A stretch of DNA of 64,000 nucleotides from CBDAQA01 sp965247815 (GCA_965247815.1 CBDFHW010000034.1:248001-312000), one strand, 5' to 3'. Shown: positions 17,162 to 25,982, numbered from the stretch's first letter. Made by a program: numbers and translations. Notes: generated by a model from the letters alone, not told the origin.

Positions 17162-17249
17162 TCCTTCAGACAGATTCTACTCTGCCCTCTGCCGCGCCCG
17201 TGCTTAGTGGGGAAGCCCAGTTCATGATCGCTCAAGTATAAGTGTCAGT

Positions 17250-18143
17250 ATGAATAAGTTGTCCATTGCTGACCGCGTGCGGGTGATTAAGTGCTTGGTG
17301 GATGGTTGCTCCATCCGCGCCACGGTGCGAATCATGGGCATCAGCAAGAACACCATTGCCAAGCTGCTGGCCGATCTTGGCACCGTGTGCGCCGACTACC
17401 ACGATAAGAACGTGAGGGGCATCAAAGCCAAGCGAGTGCAGGCCGATGAAATCTGGTCGTTCGTTGGCATGAAGGATAAGAATGTTCCGGCTGAAAAGCT
17501 CGGTCAGGGCCTTGGGGATTGCTGGACCTGGATTGGGATGGAAACCACTTCCAAGCTGGTGGTGTCTTATATGGTCGGGCTGCGGAATATCGAATATGCC
17601 CGGGCATTTATGAACGATTTGGCGGATCGGGTAGCCAACCGCGTTCAACTCACCACCGATGGTTTGAAATGCTACCTTGAAGCGGTCGAGGATGCTTTTG
17701 TAGGTGATATCGACTTCGCGCAGTTGGTAAAAGTTTACGGCACCGACCCGGGCATTCCAGCGGGCCGCTACAGCCCTGGACACGTCACCAGTTGTGAGAC
17801 GCATGTTATCAGTGGTGATCCCGATCCAAACCATGTCAGCACCAGCTACGTTGAACGGCAAAACCTCACGGTGCGAATGAACATGCGACGATTCACCCGT
17901 CTAACCAACGCGTTTTCAAAGAAACTGGAAAATCACGCGCACGCTATTGCGATCCATTACATGCACTACAACTTTTGCCGGGTTCACCAGTCGCTTCGGG
18001 TTACCCCGGCTATGGAAGCTGGTTTAACCGACCACGTTTGGGACATTGAAGAACTTGCCGGATTGCTGGCAGCGGACGAAAACAAGATGATTCAAAACGG
18101 CGCGATGAAACGCGGGTCTTACAAAAAGCGAAATTCAAACTGA
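17250..18143 (+). CDS. IS1-like DDE transposase
   Basis: A 297-residue transposase of the kind usually labelled IS1 family in planctomycetes and soil bacteria. The N-terminal helix-turn-helix is RVRVIKCLVDGCSIRATVRI then MGISKNTIAKLLADLG. The catalytic core has QADEIWSFVG, LTTDGLKCYLEAVEDAF and a C-terminal block STSYVERQNLTVRMNMRRFT, followed by HYMHYNFCRVHQSLRVTPAM. The aspartates in ADEIW and TTDG and the glutamate in YVERQN are the probable DDE triad. Its last codons and stop run into the right inverted repeat at 18133-18152. It is the only transposase between the ends at 13934 and 18152 other than the later IS3, so it most likely moved the whole segment. Confidence 0.88.
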   Translation: MNKLSIADRVRVIKCLVDGCSIRATVRIMGISKNTIAKLLADLGTVCADYHDKNVRGIKAKRVQADEIWSFVGMKDKNVPAEKLGQGLGDCWTWIGMETTSKLVVSYMVGLRNIEYARAFMNDLADRVANRVQLTTDGLKCYLEAVEDAFVGDIDFAQLVKVYGTDPGIPAGRYSPGHVTSCETHVISGDPDPNHVSTSYVERQNLTVRMNMRRFTRLTNAFSKKLENHAHAIAIHYMHYNFCRVHQSLRVTPAMEAGLTDHVWDIEELAGLLAADENKMIQNGAMKRGSYKKRNSN

Positions 18144-18343
18144 CCCACTACCGACCATTGCGGCTCTCTCGGGCGATCATAACTCTGTCCAAAAAATAGG
18201 TTGGCGGCCGTAAACTGTAAATTGAGCTCCCTTAGAAGAGTGAAGTTGACCTTACATTCCCGAGGGTTGGCCTTAACACAATCTGCATATTTGCCCCGCC
18301 GTACGAGCAACGGGTAGAACCATTGGCAGGTTTGAACGACGCG

Positions 18344-19426
18344 ATGTCACAGGCTTCTATTCCAACTTCGAACATCCCCGCAGAAGGCTTTCGTCTGATG
18401 CACCGCAAGCGTTGGCTTGACGCGGACCTGGTCCTGCACGCGCTCACGCTCGGGGCGGCATTAATCGTATTCGGCATGTTGATCGCGCTGGTGGTCGTAT
18501 TGCTGCACGGCGCGATGCCGAGCATCAAGGCGTTCGGCGTACATTTTCTGACCTCGTCTGCCTGGCGGACGCAACCCCAGGCCATGCGTGACCCGGCGAC
18601 GGGGCACCTGATGCGCGATGCCGCGGGTCACATCGTCAAGCTGCCGGGTGACACGTACGGGGCGTTAGCGGTAATCTACGGGACCGCCGTCACGTCGCTG
18701 ATCGCCATGGTGCTGGCCGTCCCGCCGAGCCTTGCCGCGGCGATCTTCCTCGTCCGGATCGCGCCGCGGTGGCTCGCCATGCCGGTCTCTTTCCTGATCG
18801 AATTTCTGGCCGCCATCCCCAGCCTGGCGTACGGGCTGTGGGGCATGTTCGTGCTCTGCCCGCTGCTCAGCGATCACCTCGAACCGTCGCTGGTGAACCT
18901 GCTCGCCCACGTCCCGGGTCTTAGCAAACTGGTGCTCGGTCCCGATGGCACCCCGGTGCCGGTGACCGGAAACGACCTGCTCGCCGGGGGGCTTATTCTG
19001 TCGATCATGATCCTGCCGATCATCACGGCCGTATCGCGGGACGTGCTGCGGGCGGTGCCGCGTGCCCAGATCGAAGGCAGCGTCGCACTGGGCGCGACGT
19101 GGTGGCAGAGCTCCAAGGAAATGCTGAAATACAGCCGCAGCGGACTGTTCGGCGCTGTCACGCTGGGCCTGGCCCGGGCGGCGGGTGAGACGATGGCGGT
19201 CACCATGGTGATCGGCATCAACACGCAGATCAAACCGTCCCCCTTCGCCGCCGCGCAGACGATGTCCAGTTTACTCGCCGTCAATTTCGGGGAAGTCGGC
19301 GCGGGGTTGGAAATGTCCAGTCTCGTGCAGGTCGCGTTGATCTTGTTGCTGATGTCATTGGTGTTCAACCTGACGGCCCGTTATCTGGTCGTCGGCAAGA
19401 CCGCACGCGGGGGCGCCAGTGCGTAA
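18344..19426 (+). CDS. pstC: Phosphate ABC transporter permease PstC
   Basis: An inner-membrane permease subunit of the high-affinity phosphate importer, pairing with PstA. It has six predicted helices; the first is at about residues 32-57 (LGAALIVFGMLIALVVVLLH). The permease signature is seen in EGSVALGATWWQSSKEMLKY and GLARAAGETMAVTMVIG, typical of PstC. A soluble insertion after the first helix (about residues 75-103, WRTQPQAMRDPATGHLMRD) and another around LVLGPDGTPVPVTG make it longer than the E. coli protein. The ATG at 18344 is preferred; a TTG seven codons upstream is in frame. The IS1-like transposon ends 192 bases upstream and may have cut the gene off from pstS or a shared promoter. 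Confidence 0.9.
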   Translation: MSQASIPTSNIPAEGFRLMHRKRWLDADLVLHALTLGAALIVFGMLIALVVVLLHGAMPSIKAFGVHFLTSSAWRTQPQAMRDPATGHLMRDAAGHIVKLPGDTYGALAVIYGTAVTSLIAMVLAVPPSLAAAIFLVRIAPRWLAMPVSFLIEFLAAIPSLAYGLWGMFVLCPLLSDHLEPSLVNLLAHVPGLSKLVLGPDGTPVPVTGNDLLAGGLILSIMILPIITAVSRDVLRAVPRAQIEGSVALGATWWQSSKEMLKYSRSGLFGAVTLGLARAAGETMAVTMVIGINTQIKPSPFAAAQTMSSLLAVNFGEVGAGLEMSSLVQVALILLLMSLVFNLTARYLVVGKTARGGASA

Positions 19427-19481
19427 AAGACATCCAGCCGCAACCGCGACCCTTCTTCTGCCCGAAACGGAGCGCGCATAA

Positions 19482-20348
19482 ATGCCTGCCGAATCGTTTC
19501 ACAATCAGATGTCCAAGTCGATCAGCTTCGTGATGCTGTCCCTGTGCGTCGCGTTGACGACGTTGATCGTTTCGCTGCTGCTGGTGATCACCGGGTACGT
19601 TGGATTCAAAGGACTTGGCGGGCTTTCTTTCGCGTTCTTCACCCACACGCCGAACCAGATCCCGCCCGGCATCTTGAACGGCATCGTCGGCACCTCGGTG
19701 CTGCTGCTGCTCGGAAGTGTGGTCGGCATCCCGCTCGGACTTCTGACCGGGATTTATCTCAGCGAGTACGACCAGCGCTCCCGGCTCGCGTCGCCGCTGC
19801 GGTTCGTCTGCGACCTGCTCTCGGGCGTGCCCAGCATTGTGGTCGGCGTCCTCGGGTATCAGCTGCTGGTGGTGCCGTACAGCATCGGTCCATTCCACAC
19901 GCCGGGGCACAACAACGGATGGGCGGGGGCGCTCGCGCTGGCGTTTATCATGGTGCCGATCATCGCGCGGACGACCGAGGAAATGCTCCGACTCGTTCCC
20001 GGCAGCTACCGCGAGGCGTCGATCGCGCTCGGGTCGACCAAGGCCGCAACTATCCTGCGGGTCGTGCTCCCCGCCGCGGCCGGCAGCGTCGCGACGGGCG
20101 TCATGCTCGCCATCGCCCGCGTCGCCGGCGAGACCGCGCCGCTGATCTTCACCGCCGGGATTGTCGACGCGCTGGAATTCAACCCGTCACACCCGTTTCC
20201 GTCGATCACGGCCCAGATTTATTTAGACTTCCGCAACAGTCCCGACCCGGCCCGCCAGTCGCTCGCCTGGGCCGGCATCCTCGTGCTCATCACCCTCATC
20301 TTCGCTTTAAACCTCGCGATTCGATTCGTGACCCGGGCGAGAAAATAG
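19482..20348 (+). CDS. pstA: Phosphate ABC transporter permease PstA
   Basis: The second permease of the phosphate importer, 288 residues, 55 bases after pstC and presumably in its operon. It has six membrane helices (for example ALTTLIVSLLLVITGYVGF and VLLLLGSVVGIPLGLLTGIY). The family motifs FVCDLLSGVPSIVVGVLGY, REASIALGSTKAATILRVVL and VAGETAPLIFTAG mark PstA. pstB and phoU, which normally follow, are absent; instead there are 560 bases of repeat-bearing DNA. The ATPase must be elsewhere in the genome if the transporter is complete. Confidence 0.92.
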   Translation: MPAESFHNQMSKSISFVMLSLCVALTTLIVSLLLVITGYVGFKGLGGLSFAFFTHTPNQIPPGILNGIVGTSVLLLLGSVVGIPLGLLTGIYLSEYDQRSRLASPLRFVCDLLSGVPSIVVGVLGYQLLVVPYSIGPFHTPGHNNGWAGALALAFIMVPIIARTTEEMLRLVPGSYREASIALGSTKAATILRVVLPAAAGSVATGVMLAIARVAGETAPLIFTAGIVDALEFNPSHPFPSITAQIYLDFRNSPDPARQSLAWAGILVLITLIFALNLAIRFVTRARK

Positions 20349-20442
20349 CGCCCAGATCCGCACGCAAAACCTGTCGAAGATGTGTTCACCGCGGAGACGC
20401 AGAGTCGCCGACAGCTCTACTTGCTGATCAATGGTGCCCGCA

Positions 20443-20546
20443 GACCCCGCACGGTCTGTTTCCAAGCGGTGTTCAGAAACAGCGACAACAGGCGTACGGA
20501 CGCAGCTCGCTTTTTGATCCTTGTCTTCTCCGCGGCTCTGCGCCTC
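20443..20546 (+). repeat. Direct repeat copy A (partner at 20728-20816)
   Basis: Both copies share GACCCCGCACGGT, TCAGAAACAG, GGCG..CGGACG, GCTCG and TCTTCTCCGC.GCTCTG in the same order, with an 11-base gap in copy B. The pairing indicates a duplicated non-coding unit. Confidence 0.6.
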
Positions 20547-20591
20547 ATCCGGTTTCTTACAAAAGAACGCGCAACGCCAAGTCGACAGGAG

Positions 20592-20678
20592 AAAACGGTG
20601 TCGGATACCGTTTAATGCACTATTTTATTAAGATCATCACATAATGTACTATAACAAAACGGTGTCCGACACCGTTTT
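20592..20678. repeat. Pair of AAAACGGTGTC palindromes
   Basis: AAAACGGTGTCGGATACCGT (20592-20611) and AAAACGGTGTCCGACACCGT (20656-20675) are each near-perfect palindromes, spaced by an A+T-rich 42-base segment. No open frame crosses them. The arrangement resembles paired REP sequences. Confidence 0.65.
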
Positions 20679-20727
20679 GTATCGGTAGTCGCCGAGAAGC
20701 ACTACTTATTGTACGACTTTGCCCGGG

Positions 20728-20816
20728 GACCCCGCACGGTTTGTCTCTCATCGGTGCTCAGAAACAGTGACCACGGGCGGGCGGACGTGGCTCGTCTTCT
20801 CCGCAGCTCTGCGCCT
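20728..20816 (+). repeat. Direct repeat copy B (partner at 20443-20546)
   Basis: This is the second, shorter copy of the unit described at 20443. It runs directly into CTGCGGTGAAC, which is the inverse of the sequence near 20382. Confidence 0.6.
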
Positions 20817-20905
20817 CTGCGGTGAACAGTCCGTCTGGACGAAACGACCGCGAGAGAAGTGAACGAAACCCGAATCGGAACCTTGGCGATTTGAGGTCAG
20901 CGGGC

Positions 20906-21721
20906 TTACCCCAGCATTTGCACGTGCCCCGCGATGACCCGGTGCAGCGTCCGGCGGTCGCGTAACAGCAACCGACCGGCCTCGTCGAGCCCTTCGCATT
21001 TTCCCGTCGTGGCCGGCTCACCGGGCGAGCCGATCACGGTCACCCGCCTGCCCAGCAGCGCGTGATACCGGTCGTACTCGCGAAGGCTGTTCGTGAAACT
21101 CTGCTCGTCCCGGTTCGACAACGTGCGGTGCAGCTGTCGGGCGATCCTTACCAACGTCTGATTGAGATCAATCGGCTTCCCGCTGGCGATGGCGTTCAGA
21201 CTGGTAACTTTGTCCCGCAGCTTCGACGGGATGTCGCCGGGCTTTACGTTGACGTTCAACCCGACCCCGATCAGGTCGGCTTTGTGCACCCGCTCGCAAA
21301 GAAGCCCGGCGAGCTTGCGATTGCGGTACAGCAAATCGTTCGGCCATTTGAGTTGGATGTCGTCGTTAGCCGTCAGCTCCGCCGCCGCGTTACGCACGGC
21401 AAGACCGGCGATCAGGGGCACGTGGTGCGCCGCCAGATGCTCGTCGGCCGCGAGCACGAACGTCACCGTAAGACTCCCCGCCCCCGACCACCACGTGTTA
21501 GACCCCCGCCCCCGACCGGCCAGTTGATGCCCGGTGAGAACGACCGCCGGCGCGAACAGATCGCCGCGCTTGCGAAGCACGGCCGCGTGGTCGTTAGTGC
21601 TGCGAACGCGGGAAAACCAGTGCAGGCGGAAGGGCTTGAGGTCCGTCCGAAGTCGATCAAGGTCAAATGCCACGCTGTCTCTTTCGGCTGTTGCCGATGC
21701 TTTCGCTTGACCTACCTGCAC
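20906..21721 (-). CDS. birA: Biotin--[acetyl-CoA-carboxylase/pyruvate carboxylase] ligase
   Basis: Activates biotin as biotinyl-AMP and attaches it to the lysine of biotin carrier domains. At 271 residues without an N-terminal helix-turn-helix, it is the catalytic form that does not repress transcription. Motifs: STNDHA (about residues 41-46), the nucleotide-binding loop GRGRGSNTWWSGAGSLTVTF (about 69-88), KWPNDLLYRNRKLAGLL (about 125-141) and GVGLNVNV (about 151-158). The C-terminal SH3-like domain is present (RRVTVIGSPGEPATTG, then GLDEAGRLLLRD). Its place 670 bases from the pyruvate carboxylase gene on the same strand fits its likely substrate. Confidence 0.93.
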   Translation of the reverse strand: MQVGQAKASATAERDSVAFDLDRLRTDLKPFRLHWFSRVRSTNDHAAVLRKRGDLFAPAVVLTGHQLAGRGRGSNTWWSGAGSLTVTFVLAADEHLAAHHVPLIAGLAVRNAAAELTANDDIQLKWPNDLLYRNRKLAGLLCERVHKADLIGVGLNVNVKPGDIPSKLRDKVTSLNAIASGKPIDLNQTLVRIARQLHRTLSNRDEQSFTNSLREYDRYHALLGRRVTVIGSPGEPATTGKCEGLDEAGRLLLRDRRTLHRVIAGHVQMLG

Positions 21722-21756
21722 GCCACGACCGAATTGATCGCGTCCGCGGCTGCGCC

Positions 21757-22338
21757 TCAGATAGGCGCGTTGCTACGAGCGACGGAAGTAATCACGCCAG
21801 TCGCCAAGGCAAGGAGCATCGCGAGCGCAAAGTTTGCTGGGTCCGGGATCTGAATCGAAATAATGTCAAACGCCCAGCGCACCCACGAATAGGCGAAGGC
21901 ACCTAAGGCAGCTGTTACGAGTGCCTTCCACGGTATTCGCCATCCTCCGCGTGGTTTGCGAAACATCGAGGTCGCGAAAACGAGAGCTGCAGCCGGCAGT
22001 GACCACGCGAATTCGATCATCAGATTCTCAAACTCACGATCTTCCAGTTTTGACGATTCCTGAGTGCCCCGATCGGCAGGCCCTTCAATCTGAATGTGGA
22101 ATAGCAGCACGTTACTTGTGACCCCTTCGACAATCCAGAACGTGATTACAAAGACCGTTGACATTAAAAAACTTCCCGCAACGTAGGTTTTTCGGCTCGC
22201 AAGCTTCACAGGCGCTGCGTAAGCAAGCACCGGCGGAGAGTTCGCAGGGCCGGTGTCCGGTGCGGTAGCAATCATTTTCAATAACCCGTTGGTGGACTGC
22301 TTCGACGAACGGCTTGCCGCCGCCTTAATCTCTATCAA
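21757..22338 (-). CDS. Membrane protein of unknown function
   Basis: A 193-residue protein with four predicted helices: about residues 52-75 (VAGSFLMSTVFVITFWIVEG), 105-128 (FAWSLPAAALVFATSMF), 137-160 (ALVTAALGAFAYSWVRWAF) and 168-188 (FALAMLLALATGVITSVA). The N-terminal 45 residues are polar and Pro-rich. A hydrophilic, acidic stretch (ADRGTQESSKLEDREFENL) separates helices 1 and 2. No family was recognised. It lies between the biotin ligase (35 bases) and pyruvate carboxylase (55 bases), all on one strand, so it may ride in the same transcript; nothing else ties it to biotin metabolism. Confidence 0.65.
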   Translation of the reverse strand: MIEIKAAASRSSKQSTNGLLKMIATAPDTGPANSPPVLAYAAPVKLASRKTYVAGSFLMSTVFVITFWIVEGVTSNVLLFHIQIEGPADRGTQESSKLEDREFENLMIEFAWSLPAAALVFATSMFRKPRGGWRIPWKALVTAALGAFAYSWVRWAFDIISIQIPDPANFALAMLLALATGVITSVARSNAPI

Positions 22339-22393
22339 TGAAACACCACTCTGCGGATTCTCGCAAGGGCTGAGCTTCGACTACGCTCGACGA

Positions 22394-25300
22394 TTAGGAT
22401 TTCAAAACAACCAGCAGATCCTTCGCCGACACGATCGAGTTGGGTTTGACCATCACGTCGTCAACCGTCGCCTCGCGGGGGCTGTAGACGGCGGTCTCCA
22501 TCTTCATGGCTTCGATGCTCAGCAGTCGTTCGCCGGCTTTGACGACCTGTCCTTTGACGACCGCGACGGACGACACCTTGCCTGGCATCGGGGCGGCTAC
22601 GTGGTTCGGGTCGTCCGGGTCGGCCTTGGGATTCCGGACCGCGGTGGCTTCCAGCGCCCGGTCGGGCACGTTCACCTCGCGGGGCTGGCCGTTGAGTTCG
22701 AAGAAGACGGTGCGGAGCCCATCGGGCCGTGGGTCACCGGTCGTGAGATACCGGATGATCAGCGTCTTGCCGGCCTCGATCTCCACGCTGATCTCGTCCC
22801 CGCTCTGCATGCCGAACAGAAATGCCGGCGTCGGGATCACGCTGGTGTTATCGTAGATTTTGCAGAACTTCTCGTAGTCGAGGAACACCTGCGGGTACAT
22901 CAGGTAAGACATCACGTCGACGTCCCGCGGTTCACGGCCGATCTTTTTGGCCAGCTCCGCGTGCACCGCTTTAATGTCCGCCTTCGGCAGCTTCGACCCG
23001 GGGCGGGCGGTGAACGGCTTCACGCCCGCGGCGTCGAGCACCACTTTCTGTATGTCCCTCGGCCACCCGCCTTCGGGTTGACCTAAGTATCCCTGCAGCA
23101 TTTCGACCACGCTCTTAGGCAGGTTCAGCTTTCGATTGGGGTCGAGCAAATCGTCGGCCGACAGATTGTTGGTGACGACGAACAGCGCCAGATCACCGAC
23201 CACCTTGCTGCTGGGGGTGACCTTCACGATGTCGCCGAGCAACTGGTTCACGTCGGCATACGCGTCGGCCACCTCGTGCCAGCGTTCCTCCAGGTGCAGG
23301 CTCTTTGCCTGCTGGCGGAGATTGGTGTACTGCCCGCCGGGCATCTCGTGCTGATACACCTCGGCGGTGCCGGCCTTCATGCCTTCCTCAAACGGGTAAT
23401 ACGCCTCGCGGACGTTCTCCCAGTAGTCGCTCATGCGGTTCAGCGTGTCGAGATTCAACCCGGTATCCCGCGGCGTGTGTGCGAGCGCGGCGACGATCGA
23501 GTTCAGGTTCGGCTGGCTGGTCATGCCGGACATGCTCGCCAGCGCCGCGTCGGCGATATCCACCCCGGCATCGGTCGCGCGGAGAATGCTGCTGGCGTTA
23601 ATGCCGCTCGTGTCGTGCGTATGGAAATGGATCGGCACGTCGACCTCGTCCCGGAGCGCCTTCACCAGCGCGTGGGCCGCGTACGGCCGGCACAGCCCGG
23701 CCATGTCTTTAATCGCCAGAATGTGTGTGCCCATCCCGACCAGCTCTTTGGCCAGCTTCACGTAATATTTCAGGCTGTACTTGGTCCGTTTCGGGTCGAG
23801 GATGTCGCCGGTGTAGCAGATAGCTGCTTCGCAGATCGCGTCGGTCTGCTCGCGGACGGTGGTCATTGCCACCTTCATGTTTTCGGTCCAGTTCAGCGAA
23901 TCGAAAATGCGGAAAACATCAATGCCGTGCTCGGCCGAGCGTTTCACCAGTTCCTTCACCACGTTGTCGGGATAGTTGGTGTACCCCAGCGCGGAGCTGC
24001 CGCGGAACAACATCTGGAACGGGATGTTCGGGATTTTTGCCCGGAGCTGGTCGAGCCGGTCCCACGGGTCTTCCTGCAGGAATCGCATCGCGGTGTCGAA
24101 CGTCGCCCCGCCCCACATTTCCAGGCTGAAAAGGCCCGGCATCAGGTGCGCGACGGCGTCGGCGACTTTCACCAGGTCGTACGTCCGGAACCGGGTCGCC
24201 AGCAGCGACTGGTGCGCGTCCCGCATCGTCGTGTCGGTCATCAGCAGCGGCTTCTGCTTACGGACCCATTTGCAGAATTCGTCGGGCCCCAGTTCCAAAA
24301 GCTTGTTTCGAAGGCCCGGCGGTGGGGGGGTCCCCTTGGGGAACGTCGGGACGACTGGTTCCAGCAGTTCCTTCTTCGGGTTGTATTTCGACTTGGTGTC
24401 GGGCCGGCCGTTGACGATCACATCACCCAGATAGGTCAGCACCTTGGTCGCGCGGTCGCGGTGGGCGCGGAACCGGAACAGTTCCGGCGTCGTGTCGATG
24501 AACGTGGTGGTCGCTTCGCCTTTGGCGAACAAGTCGTGCAGGATCAGGTTTTCGAGGAACGGAATGTTCGTCTTGACGCCGCGGATGCGGAACTCGCGAA
24601 GCGCCCGGTCGGTTCGCTTGATCGTCTCTTCGAAAGTGCTTCCCCAGGTGGTCAGCTTCACCAGCAGCGAATCGAAATACGGCGTGATGACCGCGCCGCC
24701 GAACCCGTTCCCACCGTCGAGACGGATGCTAAAACCCCCGGGGCTGCGATACGTGGTAATTCTGCCGTAGTCGGGGATGAACTGATTTTCCGGGTCTTCG
24801 GTCGTGATCCGGCACTGGATCGCGTACCCGTGCGTCCTGATCTGGTCCTGCCGGGGAATGTTCAGCGGCGCTTCGTGCAGCTTGTACCCTTGTGCGACCA
24901 GAATCTGGGCTTTCACCAAGTCGATGCCGGTCACCACTTCAGTGACTGTGTGCTCGACCTGAATACGGGGGTTGACCTCGATGAAGAAAAACTCGTGCTT
25001 GTCCAGGTCGAGCAGGAACTCGACCGTGCCGGCGGCTTTGTAATTAATCGGCGTGCAGAGCCGGACCGCGGCATCGCAGATTTCCTGCCGGAGTTTCAGC
25101 GGCAGGTTAATGCTCGGGGCTACTTCCACCACTTTCTGGTGCCGCCGCTGCACCGAGCAGTCCCGTTCCCAGAGGTGGACGAGATTACCCTGCCCGTCGC
25201 CGAGCAATTGCACTTCGATGTGCTTCGCACGGGCGATATATCGTTCGAGGAACACCTCGGGCCGGCCGAACGCGGCGCCGGCTTCGCGCTGGCATTCTTC

Positions 25301-25849
25301 GAGCCGGGGCATGAGTTCCTCGGCATTGCGGACCACCCGCATACCGCGGCCACCGCCCCCGAAGCTGGCCTTGATCATCAGCGGAAAACCGATTTCCTTC
25401 GCGGCTGCTCTAATCTCGGCGGGGTCAGTCAGCGCGCCTTCGGTGCCGGGCACGGTGGGCACGTTGGTTTCCTTCGCAAGCTTCTTGGCCGCGGTCTTGT
25501 CGCCGAACGACTCGAGCTGTTCGGCGGTGGGGCCGACGAAGGTGATGCCGTTGGCGGCGCAAGCGCGGGCGAGGCCTGCGTTCTCGGACAGAAATCCGTA
25601 ACCCGGGTGGATCGCGTCGACGCCGTGTTCCTTGGCGATCGCGATCAGGGCGTCGATGTCGAGATATCCTTTGACCGGCAATCCGCCGTCGACAGGGCCG
25701 ATCTGGTAAGATTCGTCGGCCTTGAACCGGTGCAGCGCGAACCGGTCTTCGTAGGTGTAAACAGCAACGGTGCCGAGCCCCAGTTCGGTGGCGGCCCGGA
25801 AAACCCGGATGGCGATTTCGCTTCGATTAGCAACCAGCAGTTTGCGCAT
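22394..25849 (-). CDS. pyc: Pyruvate carboxylase
   Basis: Carboxylates pyruvate to oxaloacetate using ATP and bicarbonate, feeding the citric acid cycle. The 1151-residue single chain carries all domains: biotin carboxylase (1-450; KLLVANRSEIAIRVFRAATE, ATP-grasp loop SFGGGGRGMRVV, FIEVNPRIQVEHTVTE), carboxyltransferase (about 530-830; LMTDTTMRDAHQSLLATRFR, FHTHDTSG), the PYC-specific connecting region, and a C-terminal biotinyl domain with the biotin lysine in EAMKMETAV at about residue 1115. The length matches the usual 1150. An adjacent biotin ligase gene is on the same strand. The upstream neighbour is divergent, leaving about 130 bases for a promoter. Confidence 0.96.
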   Translation of the reverse strand: MRKLLVANRSEIAIRVFRAATELGLGTVAVYTYEDRFALHRFKADESYQIGPVDGGLPVKGYLDIDALIAIAKEHGVDAIHPGYGFLSENAGLARACAANGITFVGPTAEQLESFGDKTAAKKLAKETNVPTVPGTEGALTDPAEIRAAAKEIGFPLMIKASFGGGGRGMRVVRNAEELMPRLEECQREAGAAFGRPEVFLERYIARAKHIEVQLLGDGQGNLVHLWERDCSVQRRHQKVVEVAPSINLPLKLRQEICDAAVRLCTPINYKAAGTVEFLLDLDKHEFFFIEVNPRIQVEHTVTEVVTGIDLVKAQILVAQGYKLHEAPLNIPRQDQIRTHGYAIQCRITTEDPENQFIPDYGRITTYRSPGGFSIRLDGGNGFGGAVITPYFDSLLVKLTTWGSTFEETIKRTDRALREFRIRGVKTNIPFLENLILHDLFAKGEATTTFIDTTPELFRFRAHRDRATKVLTYLGDVIVNGRPDTKSKYNPKKELLEPVVPTFPKGTPPPPGLRNKLLELGPDEFCKWVRKQKPLLMTDTTMRDAHQSLLATRFRTYDLVKVADAVAHLMPGLFSLEMWGGATFDTAMRFLQEDPWDRLDQLRAKIPNIPFQMLFRGSSALGYTNYPDNVVKELVKRSAEHGIDVFRIFDSLNWTENMKVAMTTVREQTDAICEAAICYTGDILDPKRTKYSLKYYVKLAKELVGMGTHILAIKDMAGLCRPYAAHALVKALRDEVDVPIHFHTHDTSGINASSILRATDAGVDIADAALASMSGMTSQPNLNSIVAALAHTPRDTGLNLDTLNRMSDYWENVREAYYPFEEGMKAGTAEVYQHEMPGGQYTNLRQQAKSLHLEERWHEVADAYADVNQLLGDIVKVTPSSKVVGDLALFVVTNNLSADDLLDPNRKLNLPKSVVEMLQGYLGQPEGGWPRDIQKVVLDAAGVKPFTARPGSKLPKADIKAVHAELAKKIGREPRDVDVMSYLMYPQVFLDYEKFCKIYDNTSVIPTPAFLFGMQSGDEISVEIEAGKTLIIRYLTTGDPRPDGLRTVFFELNGQPREVNVPDRALEATAVRNPKADPDDPNHVAAPMPGKVSSVAVVKGQVVKAGERLLSIEAMKMETAVYSPREATVDDVMVKPNSIVSAKDLLVVLKS

Positions 25850-25982
25850 GCGTCTCTCGTGAACTCAAAATATCTTCAAAACCCGGCGGTATTGTGGAAC
25901 TCACGCGCTGTTTTGCAAGAATGAACCGCTTAAGGCTTCCCCGCACAGTACCGGGCCCGACGACGAAAAATAAAGCCAACCG

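Larger units (their letters stand above)
15982..17219 (-). mobile_element. IS3-family insertion sequence, copy 1
   Basis: A 1238-base element with terminal inverted repeats TGGGCTTCCCCACCAAGCGC (left) and TGGGCTTCCCCACTAAGCAC (right, read inwards), flanked by the 3-base duplication GTT (15979-15981 and 17220-17222). It carries overlapping orfA and orfB. A nearly identical copy in the same orientation lies at 51748-52986. This copy sits between the divergent promoters of the cargo operon and the IS1-like transposase. Confidence 0.93.
13934..18152 (+). mobile_element. IS1-like transposon carrying cargo genes, with 8-bp target duplication
   Basis: The left end GGTAGTGGGTTAGTTTGAAT (13934-13953) and the right end, read inwards from 18152 as GGTAGTGGGTCAGTTTGAAT, are inverted repeats with one mismatch in 20. 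Outside them GACCATTG stands at 13926-13933 and again at 18153-18160, an 8-bp direct repeat as expected for IS1-type transposition. At the right end is the IS1-like transposase, whose stop codon lies within the terminal repeat. Between the left end and the transposase is about 2 kb of cargo: a small basic protein, an XRE-ImmA protein and an unknown protein. An IS3 copy (15982-17219) inserted later. A CTTGAGCGATC sequence at 13960-13970 recurs inverted at 17226-17236, bracketing the cargo. Without the IS3, the element is about 3.0 kb. Confidence 0.85.
20349..20905. other. Repeat-rich intergenic region, 557 bases
   Basis: No gene is seen. It contains two diverged copies of a roughly 100-base direct repeat (20443-20546 and 20728-20816), two palindromes of an AAAACGGTGTC type (20592-20613, 20656-20678), and segments resembling the CCGCGGAGACGCAGAG palindrome: TTCACCGCGGAGACGCAGAG at 20383-20402 against an imperfect inverse at 20808-20829. 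It separates convergent pstA and birA. Confidence 0.7.

Noticed and set aside
23276..25924. An 882-codon open frame opposite the pyruvate carboxylase gene
   Set aside because: It is a shadow of a GC-rich gene with clear family motifs on the minus strand; the product is His/Arg/Val-rich with no domain.
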